The notes: generated from the letters alone by a model not told the origin. Shown: positions 1-8,502, counted from the stretch's first letter. The stretch is DNA of 44,977 nt from Caldifarciminota bacterium (GCA_903865935.1 CAIPLT010000040.1:1-44977); one strand, 5' to 3'. Program-made: numbers and translations.

Positions 1-52
1 GCTGAAACAGAACACAATGCTGATAATAGTAATAATGATATTTATAAAAAAC

Positions 53-133
53 CTCCCCGGATGGGACGACGTTCGAACCTCTATAATCGAGTTAGAAAAT
101 CCACATGTATTCGAAATTGTCAAATCTTGGTAG
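53..133 (+). repeat. Coding-like 81-bp stub, copy A
   Basis: This copy reads as 26 codons plus TAG, starting LPGWDDVRTSI and ending HVFEIVKSW. It has two close relatives at 2011-2091 and 4586-4666. Most codons are unchanged among the three copies, and about half of the changed positions are synonymous third positions. The stop TAG is conserved. Here the frame stays open upstream to the window edge, unlike the other two copies. It may be a duplicated C-terminal gene fragment or a structured RNA/DNA element. The protein family is not recognised. Confidence 0.55.
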
Positions 134-279
134 TTTGAATGCTTTATACCTTTAATTGACACAATAACAATATAAAATTAATTAATTTCAAAGGTAAGTA
201 TATACTGCGACTGCTATATTAGCTAACATATCCTTTCTCAATAAGTTAAGAATCTGTATAATCATTACGAATAAAGCAC

Positions 280-308
280 TTGACAACGATATAAATTTGG
301 CTCATATT
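280..308 (+). promoter_or_regulatory. Promoter of the first surface-protein gene
   Basis: TTGACA at 280-285 and CATATT at 303-308 are separated by 17 bases. The same arrangement stands at 4741-4769 before another gene of the cluster. A ribosome binding site AAGGAG at 337-342 lies 7 bases before the start codon at 350. Confidence 0.6.
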
Positions 309-349
309 TAATCAAGGCGTTTAATATATTAGACGCAAGGAGATGTTTT

Positions 350-1957
350 ATGAAAAGGCTTGTTTTCATTATACTTACACTCCTCTGTGTATCAGGAATC
401 TTAGCCGATGGTGCAAAGTATCTGATTATCGCACCTGACAGTTTTGTTCAAGCACTTCAACCATTAGCTGATTGGAAAACTAAAAAGGGCGTTTTAGCAA
501 AGATTGTTCCACTTTCCGCATTTGCGGGCAATACCGCATCACAAATCAAGAATTATATCCTTAATGCTTATAATAACTGGACGATAAGACCAGAATATAT
601 ATTGTTAGCAGGTCATGGAACAGTTCTTCCTTATTCTGGCAATTCTGATGACTATTTTGCTGATATGACTGGTAATTATCAGATTGAACTTAGTATTGGT
701 CGTATTCCATGTGCAACGGTTAGCCAATGTCAAAACATAATTGCTAAAACAATATCATACGAACGAACACCTTATATAGACGATTCAACTTGGTTCAGGA
801 AAGGAACAACTATTGTTAAAGAAACAGGAGGAAACCCACCAGATAGTGCTTTCTGGGGAGATATTCGATATATTCATAATTTTTGGCGACATGATTATTA
901 TATGCAGATTGATTCATTTTCACGACTTCGCGGTAATAATAGTATCGATGTTATGAATGCAATAAGTAATGGAAGAATATTTATTGTATACCGCGGTGAA
1001 GCGATATATAATTGGTGGTTACCATTTGATCTTGTGATTCCAGAAAGTCTTAATAATGGATATAAATTACCTGTTATAGTATCTGGATCCGATCAAATGA
1101 TGTCAATGAATGACAATACTTATCTTGGAAATAAATTCTTAAATGCCGGTTCGTTTACAAATTCTAAAGGTGCTGTTGGTTTTTTTAGCACAACTGTTGG
1201 TGGCGTTACGATTGATGAGGTCATACGAGGAGAAGTGGTCAAAGGCTTCTTCAAAGCTATTATTGAAGAAAATACCTACAAAATGGGTGACGCTGCAAAA
1301 AGAGCGAAGTTTATTATTGATTCAATACAACCGCCTTTTTATACTACGACTCGATATCACGAATGGCAACTTTTCGGTGATCCTGAACTTAACCTGTGGA
1401 CAGCAGTGCCGAAACCTTTGAGTGTTACTTATGATTCAGTAATCAATCCAACTCCAAGTAATGTTACGGTTACTGTTATGACTAATGGAATACCAGTTCG
1501 GAATGCTCTAGTCTGTCTTATGCAAGATACGACAATTTATCAATATGGGAATACGGATAGCAATGGGATAAAAGTTTTCTCAATTTCACCACAAGACACC
1601 GGCATAATTTCAATAACCGTCACAGCCCGAAATTGCCATCCGTTTGAAGGAGTAATCAGAGTGCTTCCTGAAGGAATAGAAGAACTCTCGACGCTTAATG
1701 TTACAAGCACAATGTTTGAAATATACCCCAATCCAGCAAAGTCGTTTTTTATTGCCCGTATTCCGTCATCCATTAAAAACCAAATGCTGAAAATGTTTGA
1801 TACATCAGGAAAACTAGTAAAAGAAATTGATACGCCTTCGGCTCACAATGACAAGATTGCTGAAATCATAGTTTCGCTTAAAGGAATAAAGCCCGGGGTT
1901 TATTTTGTAAAAGTCGGGGATGAGATGGTAAAAGAAAAGCTGGTTGTAACAAGATAA
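350..1957 (+). CDS. Secreted peptidase C25 (gingipain)-fold protein, probably inactive, with C-terminal sorting domain
   Basis: The protein has 535 residues. Residues 1-19 form a signal peptide. Residues about 22-350 match the gingipain (family C25) fold: YILLAGHGTVLPY at 83-95, the conserved IGRIPC at 116-121, and a FGDPELNLW end. In active members a His follows a YxG motif and a Cys follows the next beta strand. Here these read YRGEA (Glu217) and VSGSDQ (244-249), so both catalytic positions appear lost. A beta-sandwich linker follows, then a T9SS type A-like tail from about residue 455 (YPNPAKSFF to KEKLVVTR). The tail predicts export and surface attachment. A binding or structural role is inferred. 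It is the first of four consecutive genes with the same tail. AAGGAG and the signal peptide support the start. Confidence 0.8.
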   Translation: MKRLVFIILTLLCVSGILADGAKYLIIAPDSFVQALQPLADWKTKKGVLAKIVPLSAFAGNTASQIKNYILNAYNNWTIRPEYILLAGHGTVLPYSGNSDDYFADMTGNYQIELSIGRIPCATVSQCQNIIAKTISYERTPYIDDSTWFRKGTTIVKETGGNPPDSAFWGDIRYIHNFWRHDYYMQIDSFSRLRGNNSIDVMNAISNGRIFIVYRGEAIYNWWLPFDLVIPESLNNGYKLPVIVSGSDQMMSMNDNTYLGNKFLNAGSFTNSKGAVGFFSTTVGGVTIDEVIRGEVVKGFFKAIIEENTYKMGDAAKRAKFIIDSIQPPFYTTTRYHEWQLFGDPELNLWTAVPKPLSVTYDSVINPTPSNVTVTVMTNGIPVRNALVCLMQDTTIYQYGNTDSNGIKVFSISPQDTGIISITVTARNCHPFEGVIRVLPEGIEELSTLNVTSTMFEIYPNPAKSFFIARIPSSIKNQMLKMFDTSGKLVKEIDTPSAHNDKIAEIIVSLKGIKPGVYFVKVGDEMVKEKLVVTR

Positions 1958-2010
1958 AAAATCAAAACTCAAAATGGATGATATTTCTGACTTAGATTAT
2001 AAAAAGATAA

Positions 2011-2091
2011 CTCCCCGGATGGGACGATATTCGAACCTCTATAATGGAGTTAGTAGATGCACATGTATTCGAAATCGTCAAATCGTGGTAG
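2011..2091 (+). repeat. Coding-like 81-bp stub, copy B
   Basis: This is the second copy of the 26-codon block ending in TGG TAG. It differs from the others in the middle (MELVDAHVF). It is preceded at once by a TAA in the same frame. The 53 bases before it (1958-2010) form a module found after three genes of the cluster, at 1958, 4532 and 8373. The shared sequence CTCAATAAGTTAAGAA follows at 2123-2138. Confidence 0.55.
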
Positions 2092-2199
2092 GTTAACAGC
2101 CTTATTATCTAATATATAGCTTCTCAATAAGTTAAGAAGAAAGTGTTTTATCTTTATATAATCAGTATTATTAGGAGTGTTTTTCGCTCTAATAAGTCC

Positions 2200-2227
2200 T
2201 TGACATATTCAAGATTAGGGTTAATCT
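2200..2227 (+). promoter_or_regulatory. Probable promoter of the FG-GAP surface-protein gene
   Basis: TTGACA at 2200-2205 is followed after 16 bases by TAATCT at 2222-2227, a poor -10 match. The gene starts at 2249, so the leader would be short but includes the GAGG at 2237-2240. Confidence 0.4.
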
Positions 2228-2248
2228 GAATTAGTTGAGGTTTTGAAT

Positions 2249-4531
2249 ATGTTGGCAGTTATATTGGCAATTAGCTTATTTTCTGTATCGCAAGACACAA
2301 TCCAAGTAAAGGGCACCAGTAACATAAATTATCGGATATTCGTCAATGATAGTAATCTGTATTTTCAATGTAAAACTAATAAGAATTGGGCAGTCCCGAT
2401 TGCAATTGATAAAGGCAATATATCCGAATACGCAATGACCGCTACATCTGTCGATTATATTCATATTATCTGGTGTAAAGATGGCAGAGTTTATTATAGA
2501 GCCAGTGACAAAATTAGTTCTGATGGCATAAAACGTGGTATTTCACCAAATTGGTTAGAATCATTCAATGTTTCATGTGCCGAGGGTTATCCAACGGAAC
2601 CCGCTTCAAATATTAGTATTTATACAAGAGACAATTATATTTATGTAACATGGCAAGCTCTTTTAGAAGGCAACCCTTATCAAGTAGAAAAATGGCAAAG
2701 GGCAAGATGGCTTGAGAATGGTCATTTTGACTGGGAAACTCCACAAAATATAAGCTTGAGTACTACACCACCATTTGATATTCCACATAGTTCGTATAAT
2801 CGAGACCCAATACAAATGAAGCAGATTGTTTTTTTACCATCAGGACTTGGGAGTCCTCGTAATATTCTTTGTGGAGATACCGATCATGATAGTTTAAATG
2901 AGTTGATTTTTTCGACTTGGCTTAATACTATCCCTAGCCATAGCGTATGGGAAATTTGGGAATATCGACCAATCAATCATTATGAATTAGTTTTTGCAGA
3001 TACTGGACCTGCTTATTACCCGCCTGGCTTATATACAGGAAATTTTCAACCTGAAGATATTGGAGATATTGATGGTGATGGACTAACTGATTTATTGGGT
3101 CCAAACGATGAAAATGGAACGATTACTATGTATCCTAATATTACAACCCAAGAAAGTCCAAGTTTCAATTCATATCCTGAGAGCTTGTCATGGTGGTATA
3201 GACTGTCGGATGAATATTTTATAGGATACACTTATTATTTCACCAATGATCTTGACAGAGATGGTAGAAATGAGATATTAACATTTGAAGGCTGGGATAG
3301 TTTTCCAAATTTTCGACTAGTAATCATCGAAAATATTGGTAATAATCAAAATGTACCTGTATGGCGACAATTCACTTATGGCTCAGGTTTTGCTTTTGGA
3401 GATTTTGATAGAGATAGTTTACAGGAGTTCGTAACTGCAAATCCTGGTTCATCAGGACAAGTCTATATCTATGAAAATACAGGACCTGACCAGTATGAAA
3501 GAATCTGGGTTGATACGGTTCATATTCAAAATGGTACAGATGTGTTTTCAGGCAATGACGTTGATAGTGACGGGCAACCTGAGTTTTTTATCTGTTTTGC
3601 TCGTCTCGAAAGCGGAACATGGAATTCCTATCTGTATATGTGGGAAGCGACTGGCAATAATACATACCAACGGACTTTAGTCGACCGTCTTGCAGGTGGT
3701 GATTGGTTTGAGAAAAGAAGTAAATGCGGTGATATTGATGGTGATGGCATAGATGAAATTGTCTGGTCAAAGGGCAATCGAGTTATGGTATACAGGGCAA
3801 CAGGCAACAATCAATTTCAAAGAGTATGGGAATGGATAGTTAATCATGGCGGAACAATGCCGACTGCAGTAGTTAATATATATGATATGAATAAAAATGG
3901 CTATAATGAGATTGTTGTAAGCGGTGACGACACAACTACAATCTTTGAAGTCGAAGCAGTTCGAGTTTTAAGTCCAAATGGTGGTGAGATTTTTCATGCG
4001 GATTCGCAACAACTGATTCGCTGGCAGACTTTTAATCCGCCAAGATGCGATTCAATGTCTTTGTTCTATTCAATTGATTATGGCAGAATATATCAACAGA
4101 TAGTCCATGGTTTACCGTCCACAGACACCAGTTATTTATGGACAGTTCCAAATGTCAATTCCGATTCCTGCAAGATAAAAATCATCGCCTATGGACCAGG
4201 CTGGCAATATGACGAGTCGGATGGAATGTTTAGCATTACAACAACGGGTATAGAGGAAAGCCCTATGCTTAATGCTACAGGCACTACGCTTGCAATTTTT
4301 CCCAATCCAGCGAAAACATTCTTCATTGTCCATATTCCGTCATCCATTAAAAGTCAAGCACTGACAATTTATGACGTATCGGGGAAACTAGTAAAGGAGA
4401 TTGATTCACCTTCAGTTCACAATGACAAGGGTGCTGAAATGAGAGTTTCGTTGAAAGAGATAAAGCCCGGTATTTATTTTATTAAAGTGGGGAATGAGAT
4501 GGTGAAGGAGAAGCTAGTTGTAACAAGATAG
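2249..4531 (+). CDS. Secreted FG-GAP/VCBS repeat protein with C-terminal sorting domain
   Basis: The ATG at 2249 is chosen because GAGG at 2237-2240 lies 8 bases before it; an in-frame TTG at 2243 would be too close. The product has 760 residues with a short signal peptide ending near SVSQ. After a beta-rich region come seven FG-GAP-type repeats with calcium-loop motifs such as GDIDGDGLTD, NDLDRDGRNE, NDVDSDGQPE and GDIDGDGIDE, as in a seven-bladed integrin-like propeller. Then comes a domain beginning LSPNGGEIF, also present in the protein at 29159. The last 70-80 residues are the T9SS type A-like tail ending KEKLVVTR. Such proteins are secreted and often bind ligands or surfaces. The ligand is unknown. 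Confidence 0.85.
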   Translation: MLAVILAISLFSVSQDTIQVKGTSNINYRIFVNDSNLYFQCKTNKNWAVPIAIDKGNISEYAMTATSVDYIHIIWCKDGRVYYRASDKISSDGIKRGISPNWLESFNVSCAEGYPTEPASNISIYTRDNYIYVTWQALLEGNPYQVEKWQRARWLENGHFDWETPQNISLSTTPPFDIPHSSYNRDPIQMKQIVFLPSGLGSPRNILCGDTDHDSLNELIFSTWLNTIPSHSVWEIWEYRPINHYELVFADTGPAYYPPGLYTGNFQPEDIGDIDGDGLTDLLGPNDENGTITMYPNITTQESPSFNSYPESLSWWYRLSDEYFIGYTYYFTNDLDRDGRNEILTFEGWDSFPNFRLVIIENIGNNQNVPVWRQFTYGSGFAFGDFDRDSLQEFVTANPGSSGQVYIYENTGPDQYERIWVDTVHIQNGTDVFSGNDVDSDGQPEFFICFARLESGTWNSYLYMWEATGNNTYQRTLVDRLAGGDWFEKRSKCGDIDGDGIDEIVWSKGNRVMVYRATGNNQFQRVWEWIVNHGGTMPTAVVNIYDMNKNGYNEIVVSGDDTTTIFEVEAVRVLSPNGGEIFHADSQQLIRWQTFNPPRCDSMSLFYSIDYGRIYQQIVHGLPSTDTSYLWTVPNVNSDSCKIKIIAYGPGWQYDESDGMFSITTTGIEESPMLNATGTTLAIFPNPAKTFFIVHIPSSIKSQALTIYDVSGKLVKEIDSPSVHNDKGAEMRVSLKEIKPGIYFIKVGNEMVKEKLVVTR

Positions 4532-4585
4532 AAAATCAAAAATCAAAACGGATGATATTTCTAACTTAGATTATAAAAAGAATAA

Positions 4586-4666
4586 CTCCCCGGATGGGAC
4601 GACATTCGAACCTCCATACTCGAGTTAGAAAATCCACACGTATTCGAAATTGTCAAATCCTGGTAG
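4586..4666 (+). repeat. Coding-like 81-bp stub, copy C
   Basis: This third copy encodes LPGWDDIRTSI to HVFEIVKSW and TAG, with an in-frame TAA directly before it. It is preceded by the shared gene-end module at 4532-4585 and followed by CTCAATAAGTTAAGAA at 4698-4713. Its downstream flank to the start of the next gene is nearly identical to that of copy A. Confidence 0.55.
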
Positions 4667-4740
4667 GTCGAATACCTTATTATCTAACATGTCGTTTCTC
4701 AATAAGTTAAGAATCTGTATAATCATTACGAATAAAGCAC

Positions 4741-4769
4741 TTGACAAGGATATAAATTCAGCTCATATT
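4741..4769 (+). promoter_or_regulatory. Promoter of the Ycf48-like surface-protein gene
   Basis: TTGACA at 4741-4746 and CATATT at 4764-4769 are 17 bases apart, a duplicate of the promoter at 280-308. AAGGAG at 4798-4803 lies 5 bases before the ATG at 4809. Confidence 0.6.
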
Positions 4770-4808
4770 AAATCAAGGCGTTTAATATATTAGACGTAAG
4801 GAGATGTT

Positions 4809-6083
4809 ATGAAAAGGCTTGTGTTTTTATTATTTCTATTATGCACAATTGCTTTGGCCCATACTTTTCACGGTGCAGCAATTGCGCCAAATACACTTAA
4901 AGGTTGGATTGTGACAAGTGATACGGGTTTTATCTTTTATACGCCAGATTGTGGGTTAACATGGATTAATCAAAGTTTTTTTACATCGCGATATTTTTAT
5001 GACATTTTCTTTTTTGATGAACAAAAAGGATGGATTGGAACTAACCAAGGATTCATATATTACACTCAAAATGGAGGAACAAACTGGGTCTCTCAAGCTA
5101 TGGGATTATCATATTTCATATACAAAATTTTCTTTATTGATGATAGTTGTGGCTGGGCTGCATGTTATAGACCAATAATCGCACAAACAATTAATGGAGG
5201 CAATCTTTGGCAACAGATTATTTTACCATGTCCACCTTTTGTTTATGATTCAATTGATATTCGTAGTATCTCTTTTGTTGATAGACAGAAAGGTTGGATT
5301 TGTGCTGGTCAATATATTCGAGACGATTTTCCTTATGATACGTGTTTCGGTGGACAAGGGTATATTGCCAAATCAAGCGATGGCGGTTTAAATTGGCAAC
5401 TATTATTAAGAGATACAATATACGACTTCTTTGATATTAAGATGTTAGATACTTTAAATGGTTTTGTTGTTGGCGGTAATGACCGACCAATGTCTGCAGT
5501 TGTAATGAGAACTTTTGATGGTGGAAACACTTGGCAAAATGTAACAATTCCTGCTCAAGCTAAATATTTACGCTCGCTAAAATTTGTCGGTAATCATGCA
5601 TGGGCAGTCGGTCACAACGGCACAATCATTCATTCTTCTAATGGCGGCAATACCTGGTCAATGCAAACAAGCAATGTTAATGCAACTCTTTATGATGTTG
5701 ATTTTAGTGATACTTTACATGGACTTGTTGCTGGTGATAGTTATGTCCTTTATACCCACGATGGCGGAAATACTTGGCATATTGCGAATCTTGGAATTGA
5801 AGAAGAATCGTGGATTACCCCACCTTCGGTTCACAGTAGCTTTAGTATCTATCCCAATCCAGCAAGATCGTTTTTCGTTGTCCGTATTCCGTCATCCATT
5901 AATAGCCAAATGCTGAAAATATTTGATGTTTCGGGAAAACTAGTAAAGGAGATTGATTCGCCTTCGGCTCACAATGGCCAGGTTGCTGATAAAAGAGTTT
6001 CGCTTAAAGGAATAAAGCCTGGGGTTTATTTTGTGCAAGTGGGGAATGCATTGGTAAAAGCAAAACTGGTTGTAACAAGATAA
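4809..6083 (+). CDS. Secreted Ycf48/Asp-box beta-propeller protein with C-terminal sorting domain
   Basis: The protein has 424 residues, a signal peptide (MKRLVFLLFLLCTIALA) and seven repeats with the Asp-box-like motif S/T-x-D/N-x-G-x-x-W, for example TQNGGTNW, SSDGGLNW, TFDGGNTW and THDGGNTW. Each is followed by a GWI/GLV-type strand. This pattern fits the Ycf48-like seven-bladed propeller, a non-enzymatic fold used for protein binding. The last 70-80 residues are the same T9SS type A-like tail as its neighbours (YPNPARSFF to KAKLVVTR). The first bases of the gene and its whole 5' flank match those of the gene at 350, although the mature proteins are unrelated. Confidence 0.85.
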   Translation: MKRLVFLLFLLCTIALAHTFHGAAIAPNTLKGWIVTSDTGFIFYTPDCGLTWINQSFFTSRYFYDIFFFDEQKGWIGTNQGFIYYTQNGGTNWVSQAMGLSYFIYKIFFIDDSCGWAACYRPIIAQTINGGNLWQQIILPCPPFVYDSIDIRSISFVDRQKGWICAGQYIRDDFPYDTCFGGQGYIAKSSDGGLNWQLLLRDTIYDFFDIKMLDTLNGFVVGGNDRPMSAVVMRTFDGGNTWQNVTIPAQAKYLRSLKFVGNHAWAVGHNGTIIHSSNGGNTWSMQTSNVNATLYDVDFSDTLHGLVAGDSYVLYTHDGGNTWHIANLGIEEESWITPPSVHSSFSIYPNPARSFFVVRIPSSINSQMLKIFDVSGKLVKEIDSPSAHNGQVADKRVSLKGIKPGVYFVQVGNALVKAKLVVTR

Positions 6084-6133
6084 ATATGATTATACTTATG
6101 AATGCGGCTCCTAAGAGTTAAATTTAAATGTGC

Positions 6134-6189
6134 TTGACAGGTGATAATGTTATTATATATTTAATGCGTAGAATTCATTGTGCTATAAG
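6134..6189 (+). promoter_or_regulatory. Promoter region of the LVIVD protein gene (two candidates)
   Basis: TTGACA at 6134-6139 with TATATT at 6156-6161 (16 bases) is one candidate. A second is an extended -10 box, TGCTATAAG at 6181-6189. It would start transcription close to the ATG at 6195, giving little or no leader. No Shine-Dalgarno sequence precedes the ATG, which favours the second. Confidence 0.45.
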
Positions 6190-6194
6190 ATAAA

Positions 6195-8372
6195 ATGAAA
6201 CACTGTCGTATTCTCGTATTTTGTTTGTTAAGTTTAGTGCTATTTGCTTATGGGCAAAAGTCGATCATTCCTATTCAATTACATCGACATAGTAAAGAAA
6301 TAATTAATCGAGGGCGTATAATTAAGTCGGAAAAAATACCTTTTGATTCTCTTAACTGTCGATTTGTAGGGAATTGGCCATTTGGACCTGATTGTTGGGC
6401 AGTCGCTTATAATCCTACAAGATCACATGTCTTTTGTAGTGCTGGTGGAGGAGTTTATATCCTTGATGTCTCAAATCATTCTGCTCCAATAAAAATCTCT
6501 GAAGCAATTCATACAAGAGGAATCGTCAGTAGTTTATTTTACCGAACGAATATTCTCTATATCGCTTGTATATATGCAGGACTTGAAATTTGGGATGTAA
6601 ATAATCCATCTAATCCTATAAAATTAGGTTTTCTTTATGAACCTGGTTGGGTTAATGATATCTATGTATCAGGTTCATATGCTTATTTGGTAGATGATGA
6701 TTTTGGGCTTCACATTATAGATATTTCTAATCCTTCGAATCCTGTTGAAGTTGGCAGTTATTATATGCCGGGTTCACTTGGCATATTTGTTTCTGGTCTT
6801 TTTGCCTACGTGGCAAATAGCGATTCCGGTCTTCGAATAATTAACGTTTCAAATCCAACAAATCCATATCAAATAGGACATTATATTTCTACGAGCTGGG
6901 TTCAAGATGTTTATGTTTCTGGTTTATATGCATATGTTGCTACTAATAGCGGTCTTCGCATTATAAATATCGGTAATCCATCAAATCCTGTCTTAGTTGG
7001 TTCCGAAACTTCAAATTCTGCATTTAATGTCTTTGTATCGGGTTCATATGTTTATATAGCTGGTGGTGATGCAGGTCTTCGTATTGTAAATATAAGCGAT
7101 CCTTCAAATCCTTATGTAGTTGGAAGTTGTAATACTCCAGATTGGGCTACTGATATTTGTGTTTCGGGTTCGTTCAGTTTTGTTGCAGACGAATGGGGAG
7201 GGCTTCGTATTATTGACATCTCTTATCCACCAAATCCTTTTGAGACCGGTCATTATGATACACCTGGATGGGCTTATTATGTTTTTGTTACAAATTCATA
7301 TGCGTATTTGGCAGATGGAAGAGCTGGACTTCGCATTATAAACATTTCTAATCCTTCGAATCCTGTTGAAGTTGGCAGTTGCAATGGCCTTAGTTCTGCT
7401 TATTGTGTTTCTGTATCTGGTTCTTACGCCTATTTAATAAGTGGGGGTGATCTTCACATCATAAACATTTCTAATCCTTCGAATCCTGTTGAAGTTGGTA
7501 TTTATAATACACCAGGCTCTGCTCGTGGTATTTCTGTATTTGGTTCTTACGCTTATATTGCTGATGGGAATGAGGGTCTTCGTATTATCAATGTATCAAA
7601 TCCATCAAATCCTATTGAGATTGGATATTGTGATACGCCTGCAAGTGCTGACAATGTGTATATTTTGGGCTCTTATGCTTATATTGCAGATGATACAAGT
7701 GGTCTACGCATTATAAATATTTCGAACCCTTTAAATCTCTTTGAAGTTGGTTATTATGATACACCAGGAGTTACTTTTGGTGTTTTTGTTTATGATGTTT
7801 ATGCATACTTAGCAAATGGGAGTTCGTTTCGTATTGTAAATGTTGCGAATCCTTCAAGCCCTGTTGAAGTTGGTCAATGCGATATGCAATGTGCCTGTGA
7901 TGTTTCTGTTTTTGGATCGTATGCCTATGTTGCAGATTGGTCTTTTGGACTTCGTATTATAAATATTTCAAATCCATCTAGTCCATATGAAGTAGGTTAC
8001 TATAATTCACCTGGTCATCCGTGGAGTGTTTATCTTTTAAATTCATATGCCTATGTAGCGGATGATTGGGTCGGACTTCAGATTTATCAGGGACCGGTAA
8101 GTGGAATAGAGGAACGCACAACACTTGATGCTACACGCAATATGCTGGAAGTATATCCCAATCCAGCAAAATCGTTTTTCAGTATCCGTTTTCCATTCAA
8201 TATTCAAAGCCCTATGTTGCGACTATATGATGTGTCGGGGAAAATGGTTAAAGAATCAAGGAGTTGTGGAGTTCAAGAAATGAGAGTTTCGCTTAAAGGA
8301 ATAAAGCCTGGGGTTTATTTTATGCAAGTGGGGAATGAGATGGTAAAGGAAAAACTAGTTGTAACAAGATAA
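6195..8372 (+). CDS. Secreted LVIVD-repeat protein with C-terminal sorting domain
   Basis: The protein has 725 residues and a signal peptide (about 1-20, ending FAYGQ). From about residue 80 to 620 it carries 13 repeats of about 41 residues with consensus GLRIINISNPSNPVEVG, a TPG-like turn and VSGSYAYVAD. This is the LVIVD repeat, predicted to form beta-propeller blades. The tail (YPNPAKSFF to KEKLVVTR) is the T9SS type A-like sorting domain shared with the three genes upstream. The repeats remain similar at DNA level, which suggests recent repeat gain or homogenisation. No ribosome binding site is seen. The 5' flank differs from its neighbours, but its 3' flank (8373-8422) is the shared gene-end module and runs straight into tRNA-Asn. 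Confidence 0.88.
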   Translation: MKHCRILVFCLLSLVLFAYGQKSIIPIQLHRHSKEIINRGRIIKSEKIPFDSLNCRFVGNWPFGPDCWAVAYNPTRSHVFCSAGGGVYILDVSNHSAPIKISEAIHTRGIVSSLFYRTNILYIACIYAGLEIWDVNNPSNPIKLGFLYEPGWVNDIYVSGSYAYLVDDDFGLHIIDISNPSNPVEVGSYYMPGSLGIFVSGLFAYVANSDSGLRIINVSNPTNPYQIGHYISTSWVQDVYVSGLYAYVATNSGLRIINIGNPSNPVLVGSETSNSAFNVFVSGSYVYIAGGDAGLRIVNISDPSNPYVVGSCNTPDWATDICVSGSFSFVADEWGGLRIIDISYPPNPFETGHYDTPGWAYYVFVTNSYAYLADGRAGLRIINISNPSNPVEVGSCNGLSSAYCVSVSGSYAYLISGGDLHIINISNPSNPVEVGIYNTPGSARGISVFGSYAYIADGNEGLRIINVSNPSNPIEIGYCDTPASADNVYILGSYAYIADDTSGLRIINISNPLNLFEVGYYDTPGVTFGVFVYDVYAYLANGSSFRIVNVANPSSPVEVGQCDMQCACDVSVFGSYAYVADWSFGLRIINISNPSSPYEVGYYNSPGHPWSVYLLNSYAYVADDWVGLQIYQGPVSGIEERTTLDATRNMLEVYPNPAKSFFSIRFPFNIQSPMLRLYDVSGKMVKESRSCGVQEMRVSLKGIKPGVYFMQVGNEMVKEKLVVTR
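6420..8090 (+). repeat. 13 in-frame LVIVD repeats of about 123 bp
   Basis: Repeats of about 123 bases encode the LVIVD units. Blocks such as AATCCTTCGAATCCTGTTGA recur exactly, for example near 6725, 7350 and 7470, so neighbouring units could recombine in frame. Confidence 0.75.
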
Positions 8373-8422
8373 ATCAAAACTCAAAACGGATGATATTTCT
8401 GACTTAGATTATAAAAAGATAA

Positions 8423-8494
8423 CTCCAGCGGCAAGACTCGAACTTGCAACCCTCCGGTTAACAGCCGGATGCTCCACCATTGAGCTACGCTGGA
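8423..8494 (-). tRNA. trnN: tRNA-Asn (GTT)
   Basis: The minus strand folds as a standard tRNA. The acceptor TCCAGCG pairs with CGCTGGA, the anticodon loop is CTGTTAAC with GTT, and the T-loop is TTCGAGT. No CCA is encoded. The gene stands between the convergent LVIVD gene and the subtilase gene, and its 3' side abuts the repeated module 8373-8422. Confidence 0.95.
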
Positions 8495-8502
8495 AGTTAT
8501 AT

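Larger units (their letters stand above)
1..349. other. Intergenic region upstream of the first surface protein
   Basis: No complete gene is visible. One frame is open from the window edge to a TAG at 131-133. Its first part encodes a short hydrophobic stretch and its last 26 codons are the repeated stub described separately, so it may be the 3' end of a gene that starts outside the window. The part from about 231 to 349 is nearly the same as 4692-4808, including the sequence CTCAATAAGTTAAGAA at 237-252, the promoter and the ribosome binding site. Relative to the copy before 4809, this copy carries about 70 extra bases between the stub and that sequence. Confidence 0.6.

Noticed and set aside
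53-133. The minus strand of the stub repeats contains GGTTCGAA, like a tRNA T-loop, so a degraded tRNA was considered.
   Set aside because: No acceptor stem, T-stem or anticodon arm pairs in any of the three copies, and the pattern of changes fits codons better.
2243-2248. TTG start two codons before the ATG of the FG-GAP gene.
   Set aside because: The GAGG would lie only 2 bases away; it is well placed for the ATG at 2249.
6420-8090. Regular short repeats resembling a CRISPR array.
   Set aside because: The repeats are in frame, about 123 bases long, imperfect, and encode LVIVD units of a secreted protein.
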